Part shown: one piece after another, positions 5,852-12,573 of the stretch
How the letters are laid out: each line of letters begins with the position of its first letter
How positions within the stretch are numbered: the stretch's first letter is position 1
Assembly: GCA_036397095.1 (NCBI GenBank)
Contig: DASWJQ010000136.1
Location: 1 to 12,573, forward strand
DNA: 12,573 nt
Origin: DASWJQ01 sp036397095
Lineage (GTDB): Bacteria > Chloroflexota > Anaerolineae > Anaerolineales > E44-bin32
Direction: 5' to 3'
Notes under the pieces: model-generated
Told to the model about the DNA's origin: nothing
Database searches by the model: none
The model's input: only the letters and a program-made list of their open reading frames with translations
Position numbers and translations under genes: made by a program

Positions 5852-7051
5852 CTATGACTGGCCAACACCGAGCTGGGTTTCAATGCGCCGGCTACTGACC
5901 GACATGGAATAGCTGAAGATCCAGAAGATGGCGGCGACGAAGACGAACACCTCGGCCTGCAAGCCAATGTACTCGGGATTGCCCTGCAGGACCGAACGGC
6001 CAATACTCAAGATTTCGAGCACGGCTACACCCGAGGCCAGGGTAGTGTCCTTGAAAAGTGATATGAATTGGCCCACGATGGCCGGAATCACTTTGCGCAG
6101 GGCCTGAGGCAGCACAATCAGCAAGGTGATCTGTAGGTTGCGTAGGCCGATGGCGTAGGCGGCTTCGTACTGTCCCGACGGGATCGCCTGCAGGCCGCCC
6201 CGCACGTTTTCGGCCGTGTAGGCCGCGCTGAAGACGATCATGCCGACCAGGGCCCGCAGCATTCGGTCAAAACGCATGTTGGCCGGCAGGAACAGCGGCA
6301 CGATCAGCGAGAACAGGAACAGAATGCTGATCAGTGGAACGCCGCGAATGAGTTCGATGAAGGCGGTGCTAAAGGCACTAACCACAGGCAGGGTCGACCG
6401 GCGACCCAGGGCCAGCAGCACGCCAAACGGGAACGAGATCAGGATGCCGCCGATGGCCAGGATGGCGGTGACGATAAGTCCGCCCCACAGATTAATCTCA
6501 ACGCGTTCGAGTGCTGGCAGGGCAGCGTGTCCCCGCAACAGGAAGAAGCCCACAATCGCCGAGACGATCCAACCGGCCAACAGGTAGTTGGACGGAGGCG
6601 GCCAGCGGCGGGCCAGCCAGTAACTCAGCACGACCAGGCCTGCATTGAGCCCAAGGAAGAGCCGAATGCCAGCCGCCAGACTGGTTCCCGGTAGCAGGGC
6701 TAGGAACAGATAGAAGCCAATCAGAGTCAGTGCGAACGAGCGCATGACGCCGGACCACAGCCCCCAGCTCAAGCCGAGGAATAAAGAAACCAGGCCGACA
6801 GCGATCCCCAGGCGCCACAATTCGTCGCGAGGATACTGGCCAACCAGGAACAGCGTCATGTTCTGGGTGATGGGGCTCCAATCGGCGGTTGTGAAGACCC
6901 AGCGGATGGCCCCCGACAGCGCCAGGTAGACAACCACGCAAGATACGATGGTCAGCAGGCTGTCGTACCAGGTCCGAAACAGATTCTGTCGCACCCAGGC
7001 AAGAAAGGCTGGTGGGGCCGGCGGCAGTTGGTCGTGTGTCGACAGATCCAT
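5852..7051 (-). CDS. aapM: Amino-acid ABC transporter permease (AapM type)
   Basis: Inner-membrane permease of 399 aa, one half of the transport channel. The C-terminal half (about 188-390) is the standard polar amino-acid permease domain, with ELIRGVPLISILFLF (233-247) and the ATPase-docking EAA loop YEAAYAIGLRNLQITLLIVLPQALRKVIP near 295-323. The N-terminal half carries extra hydrophobic helices (about 30-180), as expected for the large AapM/BztC permeases and unlike the 220-residue GlnP type. ATG 7051 is preferred; it lies one base after the aapQ stop, so translation is probably coupled. An alternative TTG at 7063 would add four residues and overlap aapQ. It pairs with AapQ and is energised by AapP. 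Confidence 0.92.
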   Translation of the reverse strand: MDLSTHDQLPPAPPAFLAWVRQNLFRTWYDSLLTIVSCVVVYLALSGAIRWVFTTADWSPITQNMTLFLVGQYPRDELWRLGIAVGLVSLFLGLSWGLWSGVMRSFALTLIGFYLFLALLPGTSLAAGIRLFLGLNAGLVVLSYWLARRWPPPSNYLLAGWIVSAIVGFFLLRGHAALPALERVEINLWGGLIVTAILAIGGILISFPFGVLLALGRRSTLPVVSAFSTAFIELIRGVPLISILFLFSLIVPLFLPANMRFDRMLRALVGMIVFSAAYTAENVRGGLQAIPSGQYEAAYAIGLRNLQITLLIVLPQALRKVIPAIVGQFISLFKDTTLASGVAVLEILSIGRSVLQGNPEYIGLQAEVFVFVAAIFWIFSYSMSVSSRRIETQLGVGQS

Positions 7052-7052
7052 C

Positions 7053-8246
7053 TCAGCGCTCAATCAACTGAATGCGGCGGTTGTAGACGTTGAGCACAAA
7101 GGAGGTCACCAAAGTCATCACCAGGTACGCGGCCATGATCATGGCAAACACCGGTACGGCGCGACCGGCCTGGTTAATCATGATGCGGCCGACCGAGAAC
7201 AGGTCAGGGTAGCCGATGAAGAAGGCCAGGCTCGAGTTCTTGGTCAGGTTGAGGTACTGGCTGATCAACGGCGGAATGATCACCCGCATTGCCTGCGGCA
7301 GGATAACCAGCCCCAACACCTGGGCCGCGTCGAGCCCGATGGCGCGGGCCGCCTCTAGTTGGCCGCGGTCAACGGCTTGTATCCCCGCTCGCACAACTTC
7401 GGCGATGAAGGCAGCCGTGTACATGACCAGCCCGATCAGCAGGGCAGTGAACTCGGGTGTGACGCGGGCGCCCCCTTCGAAATTGAAGCCCGAAAGGATC
7501 GGAATATCCCATAGGAGCGGCTGGCCGCCGGATAACAGCCAGCCGAGAGCCGGCAGGAGGATCAGGATGGCGGCGGCCACGCCGCCAAAATAGGTTGGCC
7601 GGCCGGTTCGCTCCCGGACTCGCCGGAGCCAGCGAAAAGCGACGATGGCCAGCACGATGGCCAGCACGATCGAGATGGCGAAAGGCATGCCAGTTTCTGT
7701 CAGGCTGGGCCAGGGCATGTAAATGCCGCGCTGACTGAGATAGGTCGGACCAGGCCAGCGCAAGCTGTTGGTGACATCCGGCAGCCGGTTGGTGAGCACA
7801 CCCCGATACCAGATGAAAAGCAACACCAGCAGCGGGATGTTGCGGTGGGCCTCGATGTAGACCAGGGCGATGCGGCTCAGCAGCCAATTGGTCGATAGGC
7901 GGGCCAGGCCGACCGCTGTCCCCAAGCCGGTCGCCAGCAGAACACCGACGATGATTACCTTGAGCGTATTGAGGATGCCGACCCAGAAGGCACGGGCGAA
8001 CGACATTGAGGGGTCGTAGGCAATCGGCGTTTCGCTGATCGGGAAGCCGGCCGACTGCTCCAGGAAGCCGAAGGACAAGCCAAGGCCGCGTTGGTCGGCG
8101 GCGCGCAGCACATTGGTCAGACCCCATGCCAGAAGGCCGAGCACGGCCAGCGCCGAGACGATTTGGGCCGCGCCGCGCAGAACGCGCTCATCCCGCCACA
8201 ATGGGACGGGACGCTGGCTGACAGCATAATTCGAAGGTTGGTCCAT
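7053..8246 (-). CDS. aapQ: Amino-acid ABC transporter permease (AapQ type)
   Basis: Inner-membrane permease of 397 aa, the partner of AapM. Hydrophobic segments fill most of the chain. The N-terminal part has AHRNIPLLVLLFIWYRG (133-149), characteristic of AapQ/BztB permeases. The C-terminal half has YTAAFIAEVVRAGIQAV (276-292) and the EAA loop LEAARAIGLDAAQVLGLVILPQAMRVIIPP near 297-326. A long loop between about 205 and 265 separates the two halves of the domain, as in AapQ homologues. The ATG at 8246 is the first possible start after an in-frame TAA at 8270-8268, but no good Shine-Dalgarno sequence precedes it. A strong hairpin lies between it and aapJ, so the permeases are probably made at a lower level than the binding protein. 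Confidence 0.93.
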   Translation of the reverse strand: MDQPSNYAVSQRPVPLWRDERVLRGAAQIVSALAVLGLLAWGLTNVLRAADQRGLGLSFGFLEQSAGFPISETPIAYDPSMSFARAFWVGILNTLKVIIVGVLLATGLGTAVGLARLSTNWLLSRIALVYIEAHRNIPLLVLLFIWYRGVLTNRLPDVTNSLRWPGPTYLSQRGIYMPWPSLTETGMPFAISIVLAIVLAIVAFRWLRRVRERTGRPTYFGGVAAAILILLPALGWLLSGGQPLLWDIPILSGFNFEGGARVTPEFTALLIGLVMYTAAFIAEVVRAGIQAVDRGQLEAARAIGLDAAQVLGLVILPQAMRVIIPPLISQYLNLTKNSSLAFFIGYPDLFSVGRIMINQAGRAVPVFAMIMAAYLVMTLVTSFVLNVYNRRIQLIER

Positions 8247-8278
8247 CGGAGGCGGGCCTGGCCTGGGTTAACGTTCGC

Positions 8279-8305
8279 GGGGTGCGGCCATAGCGGCCGC
8301 ACCCC
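8279..8305 (-). terminator. Hairpin between aapJ and aapQ
   Basis: GGGGTGCGGCC (8279-8289) and GGCCGCACCCC (8295-8305) form a perfect 11-bp stem with a 5-nt loop, in the 73-bp gap between the aapJ stop and the aapQ start. There is no T-tract downstream on the minus strand (GCGAACGTTAACC). It is therefore more likely a leaky terminator or a 3' stabiliser of aapJ mRNA, a known way of making more binding protein than permease. Confidence 0.65.
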
Positions 8306-8319
8306 TCTTGGTTCCCAGT

Positions 8320-9387
8320 CTAGCGCAAGGGGATACCGTAGATCAGGCCGCCATTGGTCCAAAGGGCATTCAGACCGCGCGGGATATTGAGCGCGTCCGG
8401 GCCCAGGTGGCGGTCGTAGATCTCGCCATAGTTGCCGACGGCGGCGATCGCCCGGGCGATAGCATCGGCGTCCAAGCCCAAGTCGGTCTGGCCCCACTCG
8501 CCCTCAGCACCGAGCAGGCGACGGATTTCGATATTGTCGCCGCTCTTCATGTCCTCGACGTTCGCCTGGGTTACACCGAACTCTTCGGCGTTGATCAGGC
8601 CAGCCAGGACGACTTTGACGATGTTGAACCACTGATCGTCGCCATGGGGAACGGCCGGCGTAAGCGGTTCCTTGGAAATGGTGATATCGAGGATCACGTG
8701 GGCGCTCGGATCGGCAAAGCCGGAGCGCACCGAAGCCAGCTGTGACCTGTCGCTGGTGGTGGCGTCGCAGCGGCCCTCTTCGTAGGTGCCATACACGGTG
8801 GCCGTGTCCTCGAAGACGACGGCCTCGAACTCCATGCCGTGCTGGCGGAAGAAGTCAGCCAGGTTGAGTTCGGTGGTGGTTCCGCTGGTGACGCAGACGG
8901 TGGCCCCGTCGAGATCATCGGCAGATTCAATACCGCTATCAGCCGGCACCATGAAGCCTTGGCCGTCGTAGAACATGACCGTGGTGAAGTTGCCCCACTG
9001 GGCGTCGCGGCTCGAGGTCCAGGTGACGTTGCGGGACAACAGATCGACCTCACCGGTCTGCAGGGCAGGCCCGCGCTCGGCGGCTGTCAGGTTGACGATT
9101 TCGATGGCGTCGGCGTCGCCCAGCAGGGCGGCGGCGACGGCGCGGCAGACATCGATGTCGAAGCCAACATTGTTGCCGGCCTCATCCAAAGTGCCGAAAC
9201 CGGCCAGATCGGTGCGGCCGCCACAAACCAGCGTGCCGCGCTCCTGAATAGCGGCCACGATTTCGCCGTAACCGCTCGCCTGGGCTTCACCGCCGCCATC
9301 GGCCGGGGTAGCGGCACCACCGCAGGCGGCCAGCAGCATCGACAAGGCGATCAGCAGGCTCAGGGGAATCAGTGCTTTGCGGTACAT
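8320..9387 (-). CDS. aapJ: Amino-acid ABC transporter substrate-binding lipoprotein (AapJ type)
   Basis: Lipid-anchored extracellular receptor of 355 aa that captures an amino acid and delivers it to AapQM. Signal peptide with lipobox LAAC and modified C22 (MYRKALIPLS...LLAAC), then a Gly/Ala spacer and a type-3 solute-binding domain from about residue 45. AapJ-like motifs include GFDIDVCRAVAAALLGD (75-91), LLSRNVTWTSSRD (116-128), YDGQGFMV (140-147) and SGTTTELNLADFF (168-180). Cysteines 55, 81, 165 and 207 could form disulfides. The ATG at 9387 is chosen because GGGAGGAG (9400-9393) lies five bases upstream and the signal peptide then begins properly; a TTG at 9402 would put extra acidic residues before it. 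First gene of the operon, divergent from kinase 2. Broad L-amino-acid specificity is inferred from family resemblance. Confidence 0.93.
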   Translation of the reverse strand: MYRKALIPLSLLIALSMLLAACGGAATPADGGGEAQASGYGEIVAAIQERGTLVCGGRTDLAGFGTLDEAGNNVGFDIDVCRAVAAALLGDADAIEIVNLTAAERGPALQTGEVDLLSRNVTWTSSRDAQWGNFTTVMFYDGQGFMVPADSGIESADDLDGATVCVTSGTTTELNLADFFRQHGMEFEAVVFEDTATVYGTYEEGRCDATTSDRSQLASVRSGFADPSAHVILDITISKEPLTPAVPHGDDQWFNIVKVVLAGLINAEEFGVTQANVEDMKSGDNIEIRRLLGAEGEWGQTDLGLDADAIARAIAAVGNYGEIYDRHLGPDALNIPRGLNALWTNGGLIYGIPLR

Positions 9388-9425
9388 TCTCTCTCCTCCC
9401 AAATTAAGCGTCCGTCAACTACGAA

Positions 9426-9480
9426 GCAGGAAAGTATCGCCAGCCCGTGTGCACCTCCTTACTTATCCGGCTGTTCCTGC
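9426..9480 (-). ncRNA. Structured leader element with an orphan Shine-Dalgarno sequence in its loop
   Basis: In the predicted aapJ leader the continuous arm GCAGGAACAGCC (9480-9469) pairs with GGCTG (9445-9441) and, after an 8-nt bulge, with TTCCTGC (9432-9426). The 23-nt loop holds AAGGAGGTG (9460-9452), a full consensus ribosome-binding sequence, yet no ATG, GTG or TTG follows at a workable distance, and the true aapJ site lies about 60 bases further on. It could be a cis-regulatory RNA or a ribosome standby site. I do not recognise a known riboswitch class, and chance pairing is possible. Confidence 0.4.
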
Positions 9481-9492
9481 GTGAGACAGGCT

Positions 9493-9522
9493 AACGAAGA
9501 CGAAAACGGGCAAGGCTGCCCG
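9493..9522 (-). terminator. Terminator-like hairpin in the aapJ leader
   Basis: On the minus strand CGGGCA (9522-9517) pairs with TGCCCG (9512-9507) around GCCT, and TTTTCGTCTTCGTT (9506-9493) follows. It begins about 40 nt after the predicted start of transcription and precedes aapJ, so it could act as an attenuator. The 6-bp stem is short and the T-tract is interrupted. Confidence 0.45.
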
Positions 9523-9570
9523 GCGGCGATCATTCTGAGGAGCTGCTTGGTTCGTTCGTCAGGTGGTCGT

Positions 9571-9599
9571 ATCCTAGAGTAGCAACTCAACAAAGTCAA
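9571..9599 (-). promoter_or_regulatory. Sigma70-type promoter of the aapJQMP operon
   Basis: On the minus strand TTGACT (9599-9594) and TAGGAT (9576-9571) are exactly 17 bases apart, matching 5/6 and 4/6. Transcription would start near 9564, giving a long leader of about 175 nt ahead of aapJ. The other half of this 304-bp divergent region (9600-9691) must hold the kinase 2 promoter; TACACT at 9641-9646 is a candidate -10, but no matching -35 is visible. Confidence 0.6.
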
Positions 9600-9691
9600 G
9601 CGGCATGAAGGCAAGGCCCACCGTACCGGTTGTCAGCCCGTACACTGGGGTGTAGGCTTGCCTCGGGTTGGCAAAATATGAGCGGAAGCCT

Positions 9692-11158
9692 ATGAGTGGT
9701 CTGGTCGGGAAGAGTCTCGATCACTACAACCTAATCGACCAAATCGGGCAAGGCGGCATGGCAACCGTCTTTCGCGCCGAAGACACGCGCAATGGCCAGG
9801 TGGTGGCACTCAAGGTCTTATCACCAACCATTTCAAGCGACCGTCGCTTTGTGCTGCGCTTCCGCCGCGAGGGCGGTCTGCTGACCCGCCTGCGCCACCC
9901 CAACGTCATCCCGGTGACGGAATACGGTCAGGATGAGGGCATGGTGTACCTGGCCATGCCCTTCATTGACGGTGAGACGCTTTACGACCTGTACCGGCGT
10001 GGCGGGCTGACCCCCCAACAGGCTGCCCGCTGGATGAGCCAGGTGGCCGAGGCCCTGCAGTTTGCCCACGACCAGGGTGTTATCCACCGGGACGTCAAAC
10101 CGTCGAATGTCATTATTGACAAGCAAGGCACGGCCCACCTGGGCGATTTCGGCCTGGCGCGCATGGTCGAGGGCTCCAACTCGCTGACTGGCTCCATGCT
10201 GATGGGCACGCCGGCCTACATGTCGCCGGAGCAGGCCCGCGGCGAGAAGCTCGATCCCCGTGCCGACCAGTATGCCTTCGGCGTCATCCTGTACCAGCTG
10301 TTTACCGGCCGCTTGCCGTTTGACGGCGAGACGCCGATGCAGACGGCGATGATGCACCTCAACGATGCGCCGCCCTCCTTGCGCAGTATCAACGCGGAGC
10401 TGGCGCCGGCGCTGGAGAAAGTCATCCTGACGGCGCTGGCCAAGGATCGCCGGGCGCGCTTCCCCTCGATGCGGGCGCTCAACACCGCATTCCAGGCAGC
10501 CGTGCGGGGTGACCCGCTCGATTGGCTGCAGCCGACCGTGGTTATCGACTCGGCCATTGCGCGGCCGTCGAAACCGGTTCCGCAGCTGGAACCACGGCGC
10601 CGACCGTTGTGGCCGGTGCTCATTGGGTTGCTGGCCGTCCTGGGTCTGGCCAGCCTGGCCCTGCCACAAGTGCGGGCGGCGATCGGCCTTGGGGCCGCCG
10701 CCGCCGAGCCGGCCCCGACCGAAGCCATACCGCTCGCTGCCTTTGCGCCGACGGCCAGCTCTCCGCCCGCCACCGAACTGCCAACCCCGACGGTCGCCGC
10801 CCCCGTTGGTTCAGAGATATGCCCAAATCTGCGCTTGATCGGCTTCAACACCAGCGGCAACACCGCCTCATGGAGTGTGGACAACGGGACAACGCAGCCC
10901 GTCATCCTCGAAGACATGCTCGACCTGCAGGCCCCGGCCGGCAACCAGGCGGTGCAATCAATCTACCTTGGCGATGGCATGATCTTTGAGGGACCTGCCG
11001 TGGCCGGGGAATTCACCTGGATCGATGGGGTCTCGCGGGTCGTGCAAGCGGGGGAGGTACGACCCCTGACGATCGGCTTCGCCTGGGAGGCAGACCCCAC
11101 CGGCTACGGCCTCGAGCTGGTGTTCAGCGGCGGCTGCATCATTCGGGGCAACTGGTAA
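9692..11158 (+). CDS. Transmembrane Ser/Thr protein kinase with extracellular C-terminal domain, kinase 2
   Basis: Predicted membrane Ser/Thr kinase of 488 aa, PknB type. Kinase domain about 12-270: GQGG at 19-22, K41 (VALK), E60, HRDVKPSN at 132-139, DFG at 152-154, SPE at 178-180, all catalytic residues present. A Pro/Arg-rich juxtamembrane stretch is followed by one helix (about 306-325), a Pro/Thr linker (338-372) and a folded outside domain (374-488) that starts with C377 and ends ...VFSGGCIIRGNW with C482. That domain has the N-terminal C..L, W.V.NGT, IYLGDG and terminal GC pattern I associate with beta-sandwich modules on Chloroflexota surface proteins; this is from memory. ATG 9692 is chosen by alignment with kinase 1, with GGAAG close upstream; TTG 9668 would add eight residues. 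It is divergent from aapJ, so a link to amino-acid sensing is possible but unproven. Confidence 0.93.
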   Translation: MSGLVGKSLDHYNLIDQIGQGGMATVFRAEDTRNGQVVALKVLSPTISSDRRFVLRFRREGGLLTRLRHPNVIPVTEYGQDEGMVYLAMPFIDGETLYDLYRRGGLTPQQAARWMSQVAEALQFAHDQGVIHRDVKPSNVIIDKQGTAHLGDFGLARMVEGSNSLTGSMLMGTPAYMSPEQARGEKLDPRADQYAFGVILYQLFTGRLPFDGETPMQTAMMHLNDAPPSLRSINAELAPALEKVILTALAKDRRARFPSMRALNTAFQAAVRGDPLDWLQPTVVIDSAIARPSKPVPQLEPRRRPLWPVLIGLLAVLGLASLALPQVRAAIGLGAAAAEPAPTEAIPLAAFAPTASSPPATELPTPTVAAPVGSEICPNLRLIGFNTSGNTASWSVDNGTTQPVILEDMLDLQAPAGNQAVQSIYLGDGMIFEGPAVAGEFTWIDGVSRVVQAGEVRPLTIGFAWEADPTGYGLELVFSGGCIIRGNW

Positions 11159-11195
11159 GCCGCTCCCATACCCCTTAGCCGCCGGCCGGCAGATG

Positions 11196-11201
11196 TATAA
11201 T
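11196..11201 (+). promoter_or_regulatory. Putative -10 element for the aminopeptidase genes
   Basis: A perfect TATAAT lies 45 bases upstream of the first aminopeptidase ATG and inside the 87-bp gap after kinase 2. No good -35 is found 16-18 bases upstream (CCTTAG or CTTAGC). The hexamer stands out in this GC-rich setting. Confidence 0.5.
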
Positions 11202-11245
11202 GCCGCGCATCCTGCCCACATCCCTGCTTCATCGGAGGCTGCCGG

Positions 11246-12367
11246 ATGGATCCTAGAGTCGATCGGCTCGCACAAATCCTGGTTGAGTACTCCTGTGAGG
11301 TCGGGCCCGGCGATCACGTTGCCATTTACGCCTCCCACGATGCCGAACCGCTGGTGCGGGCTCTCTACCGCCGCATCCTGCGGGCGGGTGGTCTTCCCTA
11401 CGCCTTCCAGGGCTACGGCGTCTACTTCTCCTACGGCGGCTATGACGATATCTTCTTCAGTGAAGCCAGCGACGAACAACTGAAGCATGTCTTTCGCACC
11501 GATAACATGGTCCTACGTGAATTCCAGGCGATGATCGTTATCCGCAGCCAGACCAACACCCGCTTGTTGAGTGGGGTCGATGCCAAACGCCAACAACTAC
11601 GCAACCAGGCTTATTCCGAGCTGCATAAGACCTATCTAGCGCGCGGTGCGGTCCGTGAACTCAAGTGGGTCGTCACATTGTTCCCCAACGACGCCCAGGC
11701 CCAGGAAGCCGAGATGGACCGGCAGTCGTACGCGGATTTCGTTTATGCAGCTTGCCATGCTGATCAGGCTGCGGCCGTCGCCAGCTGGCAGGAAGTCGAT
11801 CGTCAGCAGGCACGGTTGGTGGATTGGCTCAAGGGCAAGAAGCAGGTACATGTCGAAGGGCCGACGGTCGACCTGCGCCTGTCGATCGACGGCCGTACCT
11901 TCCTGAATGCCAACGGCAAGGTCAATATGCCGGATGGCGAGGTCTATACCGGACCCGTCGAGGACTCCGTCGAGGGCTGGATTGGCTTCACCTATCCGGC
12001 CGTTCGCTACGGCGCCGAAGTCGAGGGGGTCGAGTTGACCTTTGAGCGGGGTCGGGTCGTTCAGGCTGCCGCCAGCAAGAACCAGGAGTTCCTGGAGAAG
12101 ATGCTCGACACCGACGAAGGCTCACGCCGCCTGGGCGAGTTCGCGGTAGGCACCAATCACCAGATTGATCGCTTTACCAAGAACATCCTGTTCGATGAGA
12201 AGTTGGGCGGTACCATCCACCTGGCGATTGGCTCGGGTTACCCCGAAACAGGCTCGGTCAACGAGTCCGCCATCCATTGGGACATGATCTGCGATATGGG
12301 GCCCGAAGGAACGATCACGATCGACGATGAACTGTTTTATCGTGGGGGTCAATTCCTAATCGACTGA
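11246..12367 (+). CDS. M29-family metallo-aminopeptidase (AmpS/AmpT/PepS type)
   Basis: Predicted cytoplasmic aminopeptidase of 373 aa that removes N-terminal residues from peptides using two metal ions. The fold layout is that of peptidase family M29: N-terminal domain with PGDHVAIYA (21-29), then a C-terminal catalytic domain. Metal-ligand positions can be matched by motif: E232 (PDGEVYTGP), E298 (RRLGEFAVGTN), H325 (TIHLAIGSGYP), and H344 with D346 (HWDMICD). The candidate catalytic tyrosine is Y332. The spacing E232-E298 (66 residues) equals that in the Thermus enzyme as I recall it, while the loop between H325 and H344 is shorter. The ATG at 11246 has GGAGG (11234-11238) seven bases upstream. 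A second M29 gene follows 39 bases later, so the two form an operon. Peptide breakdown fits the amino-acid transport genes nearby. Confidence 0.93.
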   Translation: MDPRVDRLAQILVEYSCEVGPGDHVAIYASHDAEPLVRALYRRILRAGGLPYAFQGYGVYFSYGGYDDIFFSEASDEQLKHVFRTDNMVLREFQAMIVIRSQTNTRLLSGVDAKRQQLRNQAYSELHKTYLARGAVRELKWVVTLFPNDAQAQEAEMDRQSYADFVYAACHADQAAAVASWQEVDRQQARLVDWLKGKKQVHVEGPTVDLRLSIDGRTFLNANGKVNMPDGEVYTGPVEDSVEGWIGFTYPAVRYGAEVEGVELTFERGRVVQAAASKNQEFLEKMLDTDEGSRRLGEFAVGTNHQIDRFTKNILFDEKLGGTIHLAIGSGYPETGSVNESAIHWDMICDMGPEGTITIDDELFYRGGQFLID

Positions 12368-12406
12368 GCCGGCCCACCGATTGCATTGCTCCCCTCCGGA
12401 GGCACC

Positions 12407-12573
12407 ATGAGAGACCCGCGCCTTGCCAAGCTAGCCGAGCTGCTCGTCAATTACAGCAACGAAGTCAAGCCCGGGGACTGGTCCTTGATTATGGGGGAAC
12501 TAGTCACACTACCGCTGCTGCGGGAGCTCTACCGCGCCGTGCTTGAGGCCGGCGCCTACCCCGAGATTGTGTT
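12407..12573 (+). CDS. Second M29-family aminopeptidase (N-terminal part, cut by window edge)
   Basis: An ATG at 12407, preceded by GGAGG (12398-12402) four bases upstream, opens a frame that runs to the window end, giving 55 complete codons. The peptide begins MRDPRLAKLAELLVNYSNEV and aligns without gaps to the start of the neighbouring aminopeptidase (DPR....LA..LV.YS.EV.PGD, then L.R.LYR..L.AG..P). It is therefore a tandem paralogue with its catalytic domain outside the window. Whether that domain keeps the metal ligands cannot be seen. It lies in the same direction with a 39-bp gap, so it is probably co-transcribed. Confidence 0.88.
   Translation, partial: MRDPRLAKLAELLVNYSNEVKPGDWSLIMGELVTLPLLRELYRAVLEAGAYPEIV

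Noticed and set aside
5839..6003. N-terminal extension of the aapP reading frame
   Set aside because: It overlaps the aapM coding region in another frame, has no ABC features, and the ATG at 5838 has a well-placed AGGAG.
9451..9461. Plus-strand CACCTCCTT as the 3' end of a 16S rRNA fragment
   Set aside because: Only the anti-Shine-Dalgarno core matches; flanking bases do not continue into rRNA, and the string is better read as a ribosome-binding sequence on the minus strand.
11181..11190. GCCGGCCGGC self-complementary string after kinase 2 as a terminator
   Set aside because: There is no loop and no T-tract, and GC-rich short palindromes are common here.
12393..12402. Palindrome CCTCCGGAGG covering the ribosome site of the second aminopeptidase
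   Set aside because: As a hairpin it has no room for a loop, so it cannot hide the ribosome site in a stable fold; ten-base palindromes of this composition are expected in GC-rich DNA.
1..12573. CRISPR array, toxin-antitoxin pair, phage or insertion-sequence genes
   Set aside because: No regularly spaced direct repeats, transposase, integrase or small overlapping toxin-like pair is visible; every long convincing frame belongs to a transport, kinase, lipoprotein or peptidase family.

Overview
The window is GC-rich and gene-dense and most likely comes from the Chloroflexota (Anaerolineae/Caldilineae-like). This rests on two membrane Ser/Thr kinases of the PknB type with Pro/Thr-rich extracellular linkers, one with a PPTATPx repeat tract; on lipobox-anchored exported proteins suggesting a monoderm envelope; and on a C-terminal 'GC'-ending beta-type domain in kinase 2 and a Cys-containing lipoprotein that resemble families common in that phylum. 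The taxonomic call is inference: there is no rRNA or other marker gene here.

Layout from left to right. A possible C-terminal tail of an upstream gene (1-99) is followed by a good promoter, a terminator-like hairpin and Ser/Thr kinase 1 (229-1782, +). A convergent intergenic segment carries a terminator and a palindromic repeat-like block. A cation diffusion facilitator gene follows (1968-2903, -), preceded by a promoter placed so close that its mRNA may be leaderless. Next come azlD and azlC (3146-4239, -), which overlap by 4 bp. A 350-bp divergent regulatory region separates azlC from a small lipoprotein gene (4590-4997, +). A convergent hairpin then separates the lipoprotein from a four-gene amino-acid ABC transporter operon, aapJ-Q-M-P, read leftward (9387 to 5074). 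A 304-bp divergent region separates aapJ from Ser/Thr kinase 2 (9692-11158, +). Two tandem M29-type aminopeptidase genes end the window (11246-12367, and 12407 onward, truncated by the window edge).

Functionally the region leans toward amino-acid handling. It encodes a general polar/L-amino-acid importer, an AzlCD branched-chain amino-acid exporter, and metallo-aminopeptidases that would release amino acids from peptides. Two receptor-like kinases lie around them, and kinase 2 is divergent from the importer. Whether the kinases control any of these genes cannot be seen in the sequence.

All protein families recognised are known ones, and I see no clearly new multi-gene system. The least explained signals are non-coding: two leaders in which a promoter is followed at once by a terminator-like hairpin (kinase 1 and aapJ), a structured element in the aapJ leader with an orphan consensus Shine-Dalgarno sequence in its loop, and the palindromic block at 1870-1958.
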